From NCBI RefSeq assembly GCF_002234675.1, contig NC_019880.2:21510289-21574288 (forward strand): a stretch of DNA of 64,000 bases, given 5' to 3'. This DNA is from Oryzias latipes (Eukaryota > Chordata > Actinopteri > Beloniformes > Adrianichthyidae). The translations under genes were made by a program, and so were the position numbers. The notes beneath the pieces are model-generated. The model worked only from the letters and a program-made list of their open reading frames with translations. It made no database searches and was not told the DNA's origin. Positions 45,753-57,495 of the stretch are shown here, one piece after another (position 1 is the first letter of the stretch; the number at the start of each line of letters is the position of its first letter).

Positions 45753-46039
45753 GATTATTGAATGAAATCTATAAAATATTCCACAAAAAAATACATTTTG
45801 AACAGGCCAGCAGACATCCTTCAGTGACACATCCTGTTGACGATCAAACATTGATGCTGGAGATAAATAACTCCGCCTCCTCCTGCTGTTGCTGTTCTGA
45901 ACCCACAAGGCAGACAAAGTGTTTTTTTACTGACTGACTGTGGATTCACTGGGAGCAAAAACATGTCGTTGCAGCGCTGAGCAGAGCTCATGCTGCTCTG
46001 TGATTGGTCGGTGTCAGAGTCTGACCAAAACAAGCTCCA

Positions 46040-46062
46040 AACTCCTCCTCCTCCTCCTCCTC
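46040..46062. repeat. (CTC)n microsatellite
   Basis: Seven to eight CTC trinucleotides. Confidence 0.85.
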
Positions 46063-46553
46063 ATGAGCAAGTGACGTACGCTGCTTCCTCCCACACTCCT
46101 CCACCTCCCTTCCTCCCCCCTGCCACCTCCTCCCTCAGCTAGCTGCCGTCAGCCTGTCAGCATGCATTAAGCTGCTGTGTCTGTAGTGTTCAGCCAGCTC
46201 AGAAAACCACCGAGCCCAGGGAGGAAAGGCAGTTTGAGCGCTTTTATGTAACAGCTGACTGCAGCCGAGCTGACGCTGGGACGCTAACGCACGTGTACGT
46301 CTCAGTAGTAAGGCACAGTTTCAGCAGCAGGACGAAGGGGGAACATTGGCCGGCGGGCGAGCAAAGCGCCGCCTGGTTTCCGAAGTTCAAACCCCCACGG
46401 ATGGACCGAGAAAAGGGATCGTGGCTCAGGAAGGGCAGCAGGTGTGTCCAGGTAAACCATCATCAGCCAGGAGGTAGATCAGGCGTAAAGCAGACGCTGA
46501 GGTCAGAGGTCAGGAACGGGCCTCATCCCGCTCCAAATCTCTCCTGCTGGACA

Positions 46554-46590
46554 CGTGTTTACGTGTTTCAGATAGAAACACGTAAACACG
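46554..46590. repeat. Perfect 16-bp inverted repeat, 5-nt loop
   Basis: CGTGTTTACGTGTTTC (46554-46569), loop AGATA, then its exact complement to 46590. It lies within the presumed 3' UTR side of the SERTAD gene, so it would form a hairpin in that RNA. Confidence 0.9.
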
Positions 46591-47561
46591 GTTGAAAATA
46601 CTCCCGACGTTGGAATAGAAAACCACAAATGCCATAAAAACACAGAAACGGTTACAATTCTGCGACAAGATTCCTGAACGTTCAGCAGCTCCTGATCTAC
46701 AGCCAGAACGGACATAGAAACACACAAAAACGCTGCTGCTGCTGCAGGACGGGAACGCCGCCGGCCCCGATCCCAGTCACCAATGAGAAAAGAGGTATTC
46801 AGCAGCAGGTCCAGCACAGGACAGACGTCTGCGGCTGATTCTGCCTTCACAGATACAAGCAGCAGACATGTCCGCCGCCTTTCCCATCTCCTTTGCCTTT
46901 CTGCTAAAGTTCTGGCTGAATAAATATCCATCAAAAGTCCAAACAGCTGCATGGCGCATAAAAAAGCTGAAAGTCCCGGCGAGGCGCCGCAGAAACTTCT
47001 CAGTGAAAGCAGAGCGAGGCCTTTGCCCCCCGCGGCTGCCTGAAGCGGGCCCTCTTAAGTAATTGAAGGGACCGGGATGAATAATTAACCGGCAGCCTGG
47101 CGGATGCACGCAGCTCTGGAGCGCCGGCCTTCATCGGAGCTGCAGACGCTCCGAGGAAAACCGGGAGAAAACGTCAGGAAACACCTGAGGGAGAGTCGGC
47201 CTGCGATTCTGCAGAGGCGCTGGAGGAAGGAGCATCTTTGGTTGACGAGCTGCTCCCGCTCCTGAACGGCTACATACTTCCTGTCCATCTCTTTTTACAT
47301 CATTGGTTCTGATAGAAACGGGTATAAAATACTTTGTCATAAAATATACATTTTGCTGTAAAATTACCAATAAATTATTGAGTTTTGTCAGAAAAATCCA
47401 GAAGCTTTTGGTTTCTGACCACAAATCCATAAAGGAGAATCTACAATAAATATGTCGTCTGCAGTTCGAGTCCCACATCTGTGGCTCCTTCCTGCCTTTT
47501 CAGACCGATTCAAACGTCTCAGAACGCAGAACCAGGTGCACAGCGTCCAGCACTTTGCTCA

Positions 47562-48302
47562 TCAGGACTTCACCAGGACCTCCATGATGTGGTCCAGCTC
47601 GTTCAGGTCCATGAGGCACGACTGGAGGCTTCCAGCCGAGGAATGGCCGGCCGGGCGCAGCTTCATGTCCTCGTCCCACCAGAGCGAGGACGTGACGGGC
47701 CACAGGGAGCCCGCCGCCCAGGCTGAGAGCAGGTCCGAGCTCTCGTACATGGACGTGTCGATGTCCTCAAAGATGTCGTCCAGGGCCAGGTCACTGAGAT
47801 AACCGCCGGCGCTTCCCGCGTCGCTAAGAGTGTTACTGACTGCGGTGGGCAGAGGTTTCTGCTGCTCGGCGTCCTGAGAGGCGGGCTCCGGAGACGCTGG
47901 GGGGGACAGAGAAAGGCTCTCCATGTCCCCCTCCGCACACCCCGAGCACGTCACTGACATGTCGTCCGTAAGAAGGTAGGAGTCCGGATCCACGCCGTGG
48001 AGGAGAACCTCTGGGGTGCAGGTTCCGGTCCCGTCGCTCCGCATCTCCTCCTGGATCTGTCTCAGGGTGTTGATGAGCAGCACCGAGCGCCGCAGGCTGA
48101 GCTCCACGCCGGCCTGGTAGTGCTGCAGCTTCTCCACGCAGAGGCTGAGCACCAGCTGACGCTGCTGCAGGCGGCTCATGGACGGATCGTGGCCTCCACC
48201 CGCCGCCAGGTTCTGCCTCTTCTCCTCCGGCACTGCGGCGCCGGGGAGCAGCTCCAGCTCCTCCAGGCAGCTCCACTTCCTCTTCACGCCGCGACCCAAC
48301 AT
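47562..48302 (-). CDS. SERTA domain-containing protein (SERTAD1/2/3-like), 246 aa
   Basis: Start chosen at MLGRGVKRKW: the N-terminal KRK motif is family-typical, and an acceptor (ctgctgtag|gtcaATG) sits 4 nt upstream. The frame stays open further upstream, but only through an intronic minisatellite. The SERTA domain is at about residues 44-91 (LQQRQLVLSLCVEKLQHYQ ... RRSVLLINTLRQIQEEM). The ALDDIFEDIDTSMYE motif, conserved in SERTAD1/2, is near residue 190. The C-terminus MDLNELDHIMEVLV is the transactivation/PHD-bromodomain-interaction tail. SERTAD proteins are nuclear cofactors of E2F/DP transcription and p16/CDK4 signalling (family knowledge). The single coding exon after a noncoding first exon is usual for the family. 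Which SERTAD orthologue this is cannot be settled by eye. Confidence 0.88.
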   Translation of the reverse strand: MLGRGVKRKWSCLEELELLPGAAVPEEKRQNLAAGGGHDPSMSRLQQRQLVLSLCVEKLQHYQAGVELSLRRSVLLINTLRQIQEEMRSDGTGTCTPEVLLHGVDPDSYLLTDDMSVTCSGCAEGDMESLSLSPPASPEPASQDAEQQKPLPTAVSNTLSDAGSAGGYLSDLALDDIFEDIDTSMYESSDLLSAWAAGSLWPVTSSLWWDEDMKLRPAGHSSAGSLQSCLMDLNELDHIMEVLVKS

Positions 48303-48371
48303 TGACCTACAGCAGCAGAGAAGGACGTCAGGTTTCACACCAACGTACATCAGTACCAGTGACACGTCACC

Positions 48372-48832
48372 GTGTGAAGGACCAGAGACCTGCAAAGCTC
48401 CACCTCCACCCCCCCAACAGGAAATGACCAGAGACCTGCAAAGCTCCACCTCCACCCCCCCAACAGGAAATGACCAGAGACCTGCAAAGCTCCAGCTCCA
48501 CCCCCCCCAACAGGAAATGACGTCACTGTGTGAAGGACCAGAGACCTGCAAAGCTCCACCTCCACCCCCCCCAACAGGAAATGACGTCACTGTGTGAAGG
48601 ACCAGAGACCTGCAAAGCTCCACCTCCACCCCCTAAACAGGAAATGACGTCACTGTGTGTAGGACCAGAGACCTGCAAAGCTCCACCACCCCCCCCAACA
48701 GGAAATGACGTCACTGTGTGAATGACGAGAGACCTGCAAAGCTCCACCTCCACCCCCCCAACAGGAAATGACGTCACTGTGTGTAGGACCAGAGACCTGC
48801 AAAGCTCCACCTCCCCACCCCCCTCAAAGCAG
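48372..48832. repeat. About 60-bp minisatellite in the SERTAD intron, carrying five CRE sites
   Basis: Eight copies of a unit containing ccagagacctgcaaagctcc followed by a C-run and aacaggaaatgac. Copies 1-3 are shorter. Perfect TGACGTCA occurs at 48518, 48582, 48645, 48706 and 48769, spaced 61-64 bp. TGACGTCA is the CREB/ATF palindrome. The tract lies immediately upstream of the coding exon acceptor. Confidence 0.93.
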
Positions 48833-49132
48833 GATGGATGGATGTTTTCTTCAAGAATCTCCAAGAGAAAAACCATCCGACAAAAAGAGAAATGCAAACG
48901 GATTCTGGGTTGCTGATGCTAACCTCGGCGTCTTTAGCCGACAGAAACGGTGTTTCATGTGATCGTTAACAGAGGTTACGTGGTCAAACCCTCGCCGCCT
49001 TCGTGTGTCCGTCTAAATGAAGCTGGTAGGTGGAGTAAGAACACACATGCTAATGATTGGGTCCCTCCTTGGAGCTGAAGGCTAGAATGGAGGAGACCCC
49101 CCTTTGTGAGTCATAGATGGACAGACGACCGG

Positions 49133-49173
49133 GTGGATGGATGGATGGATGGATGAGTGGATGGATGGATGGT
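49133..49173. repeat. (GGAT)n microsatellite
   Basis: About nine GGAT units with one GAGT interruption. Confidence 0.85.
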
Positions 49174-49869
49174 GTTATGTCATCCAACCAGAACACACAG
49201 CAGAGCTCTGCTTCTTCCTCTGAAACACTGATAGTAAGTTGGAAGGTTTGAAGCAGAAACCCTTTCCTCTCTTTCTGTCTGACGTCTAGTTTTACTTCCT
49301 ATTAAATCACGTGATTCTTTCGCTACTGGAGGAAGAAGAAAACGGATCAGGTGTTTTTTCCATGTCTCAGGTAAAATCACCTGCAGAAAACCAGCCCGAG
49401 TCTGAGATGTTCCAGCATTTTCCCCAACCATCAGAAACCACACAAATACCAGAACCATCAGCTTCTTGGCCCGTGGAGGCTACAGGTGAGCGGGGGGCGG
49501 GGCCTAACCCTGAACTCGACTGAGGTTTTTTCAATTCTTCAATTACGATCTGTAGCGGAACACACGTTCCCGGGCTGAGAGTCGGACACCTCTGACTCAC
49601 TTCCAGACAGCCTGCAGGCGGGCCGGGTTTACTCATCTGAACGGACCCGGATAACCCGAACAGAACCCCGCGAGTCCCGCTAACTTTGGCTTCTCGGACT
49701 TTATCAACGCATTTAAGCGTAAAGAAGAAAACCAACAAACTCGGTAGATGTTTCACAGAGTTCCTCAACTCGCTCTGCTTCAGCCCGGTAACTAACGGGA
49801 GCAGATCTGCTCTACGGTACTGCCTGTGCTCAGGACGCCCCGGGAACACCGCGGACCCGCTTCCCGGTT

Positions 49870-50190
49870 TACCTCAATGACCAAAACGTCGGATCCGACC
49901 GAACCCAAGTTCTAACAACAAACTTGGCTAACATGTTTCGCTGAAGTGCGCAAAACGGTGACAAAAACAAACCTTGCGTGTCCTCGGAAAGTGTCATGAG
50001 GTGAATAAATCCCCCGTGTCCCGCGTTGCTGCCCCGCCGCTGCGTTCCGTAGTACGGAGATCCGGAGCGAGGAATGTACAGTCCATCCGCGGCGGCGGGG
50101 GGAGGCGGCGGAACAGCTGGGCGGAGGGAGGGACAGACACAGGCAAGCCTCGGGCGGGGGGCTCGCGCTAAAACGTGATTGGACAGTTCA
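49870..50190 (-). promoter_or_regulatory. CpG-rich promoter and noncoding first exon of the SERTAD gene
   Basis: The most GC/CpG-rich stretch of the central region, with a GC box (gggcgggg) and a minus-strand CCAAT box (gtCCAATcacg at about 50175). Two usable minus-strand donors lie inside: CATTGAG|gtaaac near 49875 and CGCAAG|gtttgt near 49970. Either would splice to the acceptor at 48307. Distance and strand fit the SERTAD coding exon. Confidence 0.55.
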
Positions 50191-50199
50191 TCTGTCAAT

Positions 50200-51600
50200 C
50201 AAGCCTCTACCTCCACTGCTCACGGGGCAGCGAATGTGCGCCAGTTTGGCGAGCTGCAGCTGCATTCATGAACACCTCGTAAATTTGGTTTCTTATAAAA
50301 TGGGATTTAATCGGTCAGAAATGTAATATATCTGTAGATTCATGATATATTTTTACTCCGCTGCTTCATTGTATGTTCTCCTTAGCTTTTTACCTGATCT
50401 TACTTAGTTTATTTACAACCTGACAGAAAAAAAGGTTGTAGTTGGTTGTTAAAACTATATCATGTTCTTTAGCCCATGCCCATTTTAACATTTAAATAAT
50501 GCATGTAAAATCTGGAGACACACGTGTTTTTTTGTTTTGATAGAAAAGGCTAACAATAAATTCCACACATCCAGAACAAAATGTTAACTGATAAGTAAAA
50601 GTCTATCACCTAGTCATTTCACATATTTTACAAATCTTGATTGAACTTCAATTTTCTCTTAAAAAAATAAATACAAAATAAAAAACTGTTACCCACTGCT
50701 CAGTCCAGAGGAAAAACACCTGACTGGGGGAGGAAGAGGAACTCAGAGCTTTGAGTTTAAGGGTGACCTTTGGTTAAACCTCACTTCTGACTGCACGAGG
50801 TGCCAGAGCAACAGATGAGACCAAATTTGACCCAAGTCAGTTATATTTAAGACAGTTTTCAGACAAAACATGTCTTCTTATGATTTAAAATGTTACTTTG
50901 GGTCAAATAATGGACTGAGAAGCCAGACTTGAATGACTACAGCTAGAAATACACATGTTAAGGGAATCATGAATATTAGAACTTGCACAAATAATGACTT
51001 ATTAAAGTATCTCATAAGTGATTGTCTGGTTAAACTGTATATTCCTTAGGAATAAGATAGCTCAAAGTGTACTGTTATATCAGCGTTAGAAATATCTAGA
51101 AGATTCACGGAATTTCCCTGTGTACCTGAATGCAGCATTTTAAAGAGACAGATGACTCAGAAGAGAGGAGGAAATACGTGACCGGAAAACCGGGGATACC
51201 ATACACCAAATAAGGCAGTTCACAGCTTCACCATTATTTCTGATCGCGTTTTCCTCCCACTTCATCATGTACTGACAGTCAGTAAAAAATATAAAGTACA
51301 TTTTTGTTAAGTAGAATATATCACACATCTGGAAAGTGCCTTTCATTTCTGCATGGTGTCACATTGGTCTGAAGTGTGCATATTTGAAATGAACACACTT
51401 TAGTGTGAGAATTGTTCCTGTGAGAGTTCAGCCCAACCATGTCCACTTCTGTCAATCAGGTTTTTTGTTTCTCTAGTTTTGAGCTTCTGCTACCTACAGG
51501 TGTTAAGCACACACCTGTGCGGCAGTACCAATGAGCATGAGCTCTGATGCACCTAGAACCTGATATAAACTGGCCTGTAAGGCTACCTCTGCTGCGATGT
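50200..51600. other. No gene recognised
   Basis: AT-rich intergenic DNA with no long open frame or identifiable repeat. Confidence 0.45.
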
Positions 51601-51605
51601 AAACA

Positions 51606-53190
51606 TTGACTGTAGATGAGAACTGGACTGAGTGGCGCCTCCCCCCTCACGTTCCAAACAGGTGGTACCTGCTGGTTCCAAGAAGACAAAATCCCACAGA
51701 CTTGTATAGAGAAATAAACAGCTGTTTATTCTGGATCTGATACCTCTTAACACGTTCTTGATAATCCTCTTTTTTTTGTAATATTTTTGCTGTAGCGCAA
51801 GTTATTCAAGTTATAAACTGTCCAATCAGATGCCTCAAAAAAATAGGTGGTTTCCCGTTTTACATTTAAAACATTTGATTGTTGGATTTCATGTAGCCTG
51901 CTTTAAATTGGTAGGGGTGTGGCCTTTCAACAAGCTACCTCCTGATTGGCCAGAGTGGTTGTGTAACCGGATCACTTCTGCGTTGTGTTTAGGAAGTCAA
52001 AAGATCTCGGGACACAGCAGCACCCTTGGAGACCACCTCCGTTTATTGCGTATCTGACAATTTTCCAAAAAGAAAATAGAAATCACGGTGTTAGCATCCC
52101 GTATTAGCTCCTCTCCCGCTGGACAGTAAAACAAAAAGGGGCCCGCTAACACATACCTGACAATTTTCCAAAAAGAAAATAGAAATCACGGTGTTAGCAT
52201 CCCGTATTACCTCCTCTCCCATTGGACAGTAAAACAAAAAGGGGCCCGCTAACACATACCTGACAATTTTCCAAAAAGGAAATAGAAATCACGGTGTTAG
52301 CATCCCGTATTAGCTCCTACATGAGGGTGAGAGGTAGAGGGAGCACAGAACATGAACAGGAAATTCTTATTCTGAAATAAACAGTTAACATCTACAAAGG
52401 TTTTTATGTTTTTCATAACAGATTCCAAATAATAACAGTATATGGCACAATAATTAACATAAAATGAGGATTCATATGGCTAACATTACAGGACACCCAC
52501 CTCTCCCGCTGGACAGTAAAACAAGAAGGAGAGAGGGAAAGAAAGCGCCAACCTTATAAAGAGAAAACCAGCGAAGAAGAACACTTTAAGGAGGGGCTAC
52601 AAAACCCAACACAGAATACAAGGGGGGAAAGAAACTTAGAGACAGTCAATATTTTGTGTAATTAAAATGAACAGATCACGTCCTGTTACAGTTGCAATGA
52701 CGTTAACTCAGCCCCCAATTCTGGCTCCGACATGGCGTCCACCAAATGTCTTTGATGTTCACCGAGCCTTCTGTGACTGGACAAGAAATCCTGACAGCGA
52801 GGAATACCCAATGACTGTCTATATTAAGAACTGGAGCTATTTTTTTCACTATGCGGACGCCGCCATGTCGGAGCCACACGTCAGCATGAGCAGTGATTGG
52901 TCCAAGTCCGTCTGAGTCACTATTTATTTGACAGCCACTCTGGCCAATCAGGAGGGAAGGCCACACCCCTATCACTTAAAAACAGGGTACACTAAATCTG
53001 TTAATCAAACATTTCCAATGTTTGACATGTGACCACATACTTTTGTTGAGGCATCTGACTGGTCATTTTATAACTTGAATAACTTTGGCTGCAGAAAATA
53101 AATATGAGAAGAACACATGGCATTCCCTGTTTGGAACACCAAAGGGAAGGAATAACTCCGTCCAGTTCTCATATACAGTCAATGGGAATA
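51606..53190. mobile_element. Long inverted-repeat element, family C, with internal tandem array
   Basis: The left end attgactgtagatgagaact and the right end (reverse complement ccattgactgtatatgagaa) continue as diverged inverted copies for about 400 bp each, sharing gttattcaagttataaa, aggggtgtggcctt and ctcctgattggccagagtgg. Between them lie a 103-bp tandem repeat and unrelated sequence. No transposase frame. Confidence 0.6.
52058..52330. repeat. 103-bp tandem repeat, about 2.6 copies
   Basis: caattttccaaaaagaaaat starts at 52058 and 52161, and a near-identical caattttccaaaaaggaaat at 52264. The units are almost identical. Confidence 0.9.
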
Positions 53191-54304
53191 CCCCAAACTC
53201 CACCCATTTTCTACGAATAGACAATATACAGACTGTTTTCCAAAAAAATTAGGATATCATAGATAAGTGTATTCATTTTCACAATTCCATTCAGAAAATT
53301 AAACATTCATTGAATGTAAATTTAGGGCAGAATGTTTTCTTATTTCAATTATTTTTTCACAAATTGGAGTTCCAGCCTGAAACCTACAAAAATAGAATGA
53401 AAAAAAATTTAGGAAACTGTAGAGAAATCTGCCCAAAATGTTCTCGACATGAATGTTTTAAACTGAGTTTCACCAACTTATCATCTACTAAACTCAAAGC
53501 ACACGTTCCCCACGAGTCATAAAACCGTCTCAGTTATGGGGACATCTATCCAGAAGACCATCACTGACCCCTCCATCTAGTTAAGCCACTAAAGTTCCTA
53601 GCTAAGGAGGCTGTTCACGGAGCGCCGTGTCCGAGCAGATCAACAGAAAGTCTGATGGAAGGACAAAATGTGTCCGGAGAAGTAGAAATAGCAACAGGGA
53701 CGACTGAGGACTTCAGCGGAAACACGACAGCAGAAGATGAAGAAAAGAATTAAGGAAAGCGAGCAGCTGCTATTGGAAAGGAATGCCCTTAATACAGGAA
53801 GTGACGCAAAAGCTTTGTCTTGCTCAACATTGTTGTCATTTTTATTGTATTAATACAATTTTAAAAAAGTGCTTTTGGAAAGTTTCATGTATTTATAATG
53901 TCCAGATAAAGAAAACAGTAATAAAAAAACTTTAGAAAATCATACACGATTGGTTTTATATTACATCCCTTTCCGTTAGAAGTCGCGTCTCCTCTTTTGC
54001 TGTTGTGTTTCAGTATTTGTTTGTTTGTACTGGGATTTATTGTTGTTGTATCTTTAATGTAAGTGTGTCTTGCACCTCTCGGCCACCATATAATAATTTC
54101 ATTGTGTCATGAACTATATGCAAAAGAGCAGTTATTTTAAATTATGTTAAAGAGTAAATATTGAATTATTTACTAGTGTGTGTTTGATGTATCTTTGTAT
54201 AGATTCTTATTTTTTGCATAATTTCTGCTTTGATTGCAAGAAAGAATCCATTTGCTATTCCAGAGGTGATTTTTTCTTAAAAAAAAAAAAGATAAAAAAA
54301 ACAT

Positions 54305-54505
54305 GCTTCATAGGTTAACTGGCAATTCTGAATTGACCATAGGTGTGAGTGCGGGAGTGAATGGGTGTGTGATTGAGGACATTCTACCCTGCAACAAACT
54401 GGCAACTTGTTCAGGGTGCCCCTCCTGCCTTCGCCCACAAGTGGCCGGGATAGGCTCCGGCAGCCCCGTGACCCCGAAAGGGATAAAACGGTATAGAAAA
54501 TGAAT
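54305..54505. repeat. Common teleost interspersed repeat
   Basis: Contains ccgggataggctccggcagc followed by cccgtgaccccgaaagggat, a phrase found in very many fish genomic repeats. Exact family not assigned. Confidence 0.55.
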
Positions 54506-54629
54506 GAATGGGAAAAAAAATAGATTTCTTACACTAATCAATAAAAGTCTTTTTTAGGAAATAATAAAAAGTTGATTCTGATGGGGTCCAGGAAGAGAAC
54601 AGGCCAAGACTTTGATAGTGGAGAGGATA

Positions 54630-54734
54630 GACCTGGACCTGGACCTGGACCTGGACCTGGACCTGGACCTGGACCTGGACCTGGACCTGGACCTGGACCT
54701 GGACCTGGACCTGAACCTGGCCCTGGTCCTGGAC
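54630..54734. repeat. (ACCTGG)n hexanucleotide array
   Basis: About 17 units. The open frames it creates (Pro-Gly on plus, Gln-Val on minus) are artefacts of the period of six. Confidence 0.95.
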
Positions 54735-54739
54735 GAACC

Positions 54740-56018
54740 CCAATGAACATTCATTGGACCCACAAGTAAATGGGATGCGTAACCACCATGAGGGGGAGGA
54801 GCCAGGCTGCTGTGGGCGTGCATGGTTCTTCCATTCTAAATAAATCTGTCTTTTCTCCTCAAACTTCAATTACCCAGCAGCCAGTGGGGGAATGAGCAGC
54901 TTAAAGAGACAGGCGGTGTTCTTTGCTGCTGAACCCACTGATGAACGCTGCTTTCAAATATGCCAACATTTAGAAGACAATAAACAGGATTTTCGAGGGT
55001 TACTGTTAAATTAGTCCATCTTAAACTCTTTGCAAACAAAAGCTTTTGTTAACTACATTTGGGGTTTTTCCAAACCCCCCTTCTTGTCAGTTTGACCCCT
55101 GAGGCCTGTTCACTAAGATGAAAAAGGTTGTTCAACACTTTCAATCTCCAAATAACTGTTTACAGACACGTGGGGCTTTTGACACATTGTGTTGTGTCAA
55201 AGTTGTCATTTTAGTGCATTTGTATTCCTGCATGAATTCCCTCCAGAAATGTGTTTTTGTTTCCTCGTTGTGCCTGTTAGAAAACCTCTCAGTTTCTTTC
55301 CTGCTGACTCACCCCGAGGCCATTAATCTTTAACTATCCTAACCCATTCTGGGCAGCAGGCCAGCTTGCAGCGTAAGCTACATTGGAGGAATAACTACCT
55401 GTAGAAATGTCAGACAAAATGTTAGGAGAGTTTATTTGATCACCTGCAGGTTTAGGATCTGGAAGGTCCCTGCTCATGAGCCTGAAGTGCTGGTTGGGCT
55501 GAATGGGTTCGATCAGTCGTAGTGGTTTAGCGTGATTTCACCATGAGTATCTGATGTTGAACCTCAGCATCAACATGTGGGAACACGTGAGGACAAAGGT
55601 CTCACGGCAGCGTCACTCCTGAAACTTCGCTTTGAACTCGACCAAAACCACTCGGCTCAAAGGAAGAAAATATCAAGAAACTGTGCCTGAAAATAGCCAA
55701 ACTGTAGGAAGACATCGAACAAACACTGCAGCTTTTGCAGCACAACAGTGATGACCCTCCGGTCATCTGATGATCTGATGATGATGATGACATTTTTAGA
55801 CAGAAGGCTAAAAATTGGTGTCGTTTTCTAGGGCATAGTTTCTGCAGAGCGGCAGGAGTTCATTAGAAATTCTACCTTGAGTTGGGGGCGGGAACGTTGG
55901 CATAGAACAACCCTGCCCCCCTTCCAGTTAACCATGACAGGAATTTCTCTATTTGCACTCTCTCCCACTAGCTTACAGCCCTTCACATCCCCAATTTAAC
56001 TTTAGCGGTGCAACAAAA
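54740..56018. other. No gene recognised
   Basis: Short unrelated open frames. A small GAT run near 55775-55790. Nothing further identified. Confidence 0.45.
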
Positions 56019-56026
56019 AAGGCGAG

Positions 56027-56982
56027 CAGTGGCAGTTTTTGATATAGACAACATGGGCGGTCGCCCAGGGCGGCATTTTCAAAGGGGGCGGCACGGACGA
56101 GGGTAAAAAAATCCTTCAGTATTTTCTTTCTGTAATATAAACAGCGGATTACCTCCGTTCTCGTTTTTTGTTTTTAATGTTAAAGGGCGCACTCTGCTGC
56201 ACGACACTGAAATTTGCGCCCTCACCTCTTGGCTGTAGTCTTTGGAACATAGGTCAAAAAATGCAAACCAGTACTTAAAAAAAAAAAAACAGTGGAGAAT
56301 CGATAAAAAGAACATGGTTGGTGTTCTCGGGGGTTCTTGTGTTTTTCCAAAAAGAAAATTAGTTTAACAAACTCTGGATTTTAAGCTTGACGGCATGCCA
56401 GGTTTTTGATCATCTCACGTGACAATAGATCACATCCACTGCATGAAAAATTGGAAAGAATCAACTGTAAGGATAAAAAAGCGTGAGATTATCAAAACAT
56501 TCCTAAGATCTTCCATGGCTCAGAATCGGCGTTCTGGTTTGGTAGTTATAATCATAAACCACACCATAGCTGAAAAACTAACATTTCAGGATTTGATTGA
56601 TGACTTTTCCTCATATTTCGTTTCTACTAAGAGAAGTCGACCAAGTTCATAGTGTAAGCTATCAGTTTTATTTATGTAGCCCAATATTACAGCAACAGTT
56701 GTCTCAATGGGCTTCAAGCCTTAAGTGCCACTAGTTGTATTATTTTTTTTTAAAATCTAATGGTCATTTGAAACCTCAAGCAAACACGTGTGATGTCATC
56801 CCTGTAAGACTTATTACTTTCAGTATTTTTATAACATTTTTTATTTTATTTGGTAAATATTTGAACAATAAAGTAAACCATAATAAGCAATTGTACTTTT
56901 CTGGGTCATAATTGGGGGGGGTCCCGAGGGGCACTACAAGTGTGGCTCTCCTAGGGCGCCATTTGTGCCAGAACCGCCACTG
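56027..56982 (+). mobile_element. hAT-family DNA transposon remnant, 956 bp
   Basis: Terminal repeats start CAGTGGCAGTT and, reversed, CAGTGGCGGTT. Flanks aaggcgag (56019-56026) and aaggagag (56983-56990) form an 8-bp duplication with one change, the hAT signature. An internal frame contains HIHCMKNWKESTVRIKKRE, resembling the zinc-finger TTF-type region at the start of fish hAT/ZMYM-like transposases. Most of the gene is missing. Confidence 0.72.
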
Positions 56983-57299
56983 AAGGAGAGTAATACCAGA
57001 TCTATCCATCCATCCAGTTCTGATCCAGATTCCATCTCAGACGAGGAAAACAGACGTTCGTGGATCAGGTGGATAATCAGAAAGGGGCGGAGCCAGGAGC
57101 CGTAGTACCTCATACGTCTCAACTACGAGCTTTTTCACGTTTGTTCCTGATTTACAACGGTTTCATTTAAAAAAAATCACAGAAATGCTCGTAATAAATT
57201 TACTCCATCGTCAGAAGAACATGTTAAAAACATTGGAGTGGGTGTTTAAAGTCAGCGGAACGCTGAGGCAGACGCCTTTTTTCCCGTCAACAGAGCTGC

Positions 57300-57430
57300 T
57301 AGAACTCCATCTTTCCATCCATCTGCAGAAACGGTTGAACCCCTTCCAGGGTCACGGGGTCGCAGGAGGCCGCTGTTGGGCGAGGGCGGGGGTCACCCAA
57401 CACCCAACCCCATTACCGACGTGAAGGCCA
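57300..57430. repeat. Short teleost interspersed repeat
   Basis: Contains catccatctgcagaaacggt and ccttccagggtcacggggtc, related in wording to text at 33500-33570. Confidence 0.45.
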
Positions 57431-57489
57431 GGCTCCGCCTGACGCAGTCGAAGCATCAAAGAAAAGAAGGCATTTGAATTGTTACATCT

Positions 57490-57495
57490 TTTATT
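57490..57495 (-). terminator. cdca4: Likely polyadenylation signal of cdca4
   Basis: AATAAA on minus (ataAATAAAagatg region), 1.4 kb after the stop. It follows a conserved-looking AT-rich stretch, and no intergenic repeat lies between it and the gene. Linkage inferred. Confidence 0.45.

Noticed and set aside
47562..48629. 355-aa version of the SERTAD protein
   Set aside because: The extra 109 residues are translated minisatellite. The splice acceptor at 48307 and the conserved MLGxGxKRK start support the 246-aa form.
49311..49523. Plus-strand frame ending at a good donor (CTACAG|gtgagc)
   Set aside because: No homology, no partner acceptor or second exon that fits, and it lies inside the SERTAD gene's intron on the opposite strand.
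54534..54869. Open frames with long Pro-Gly, Gln-Val or Arg-Ser runs
   Set aside because: All three come from one ACCTGG hexanucleotide array read in different frames.
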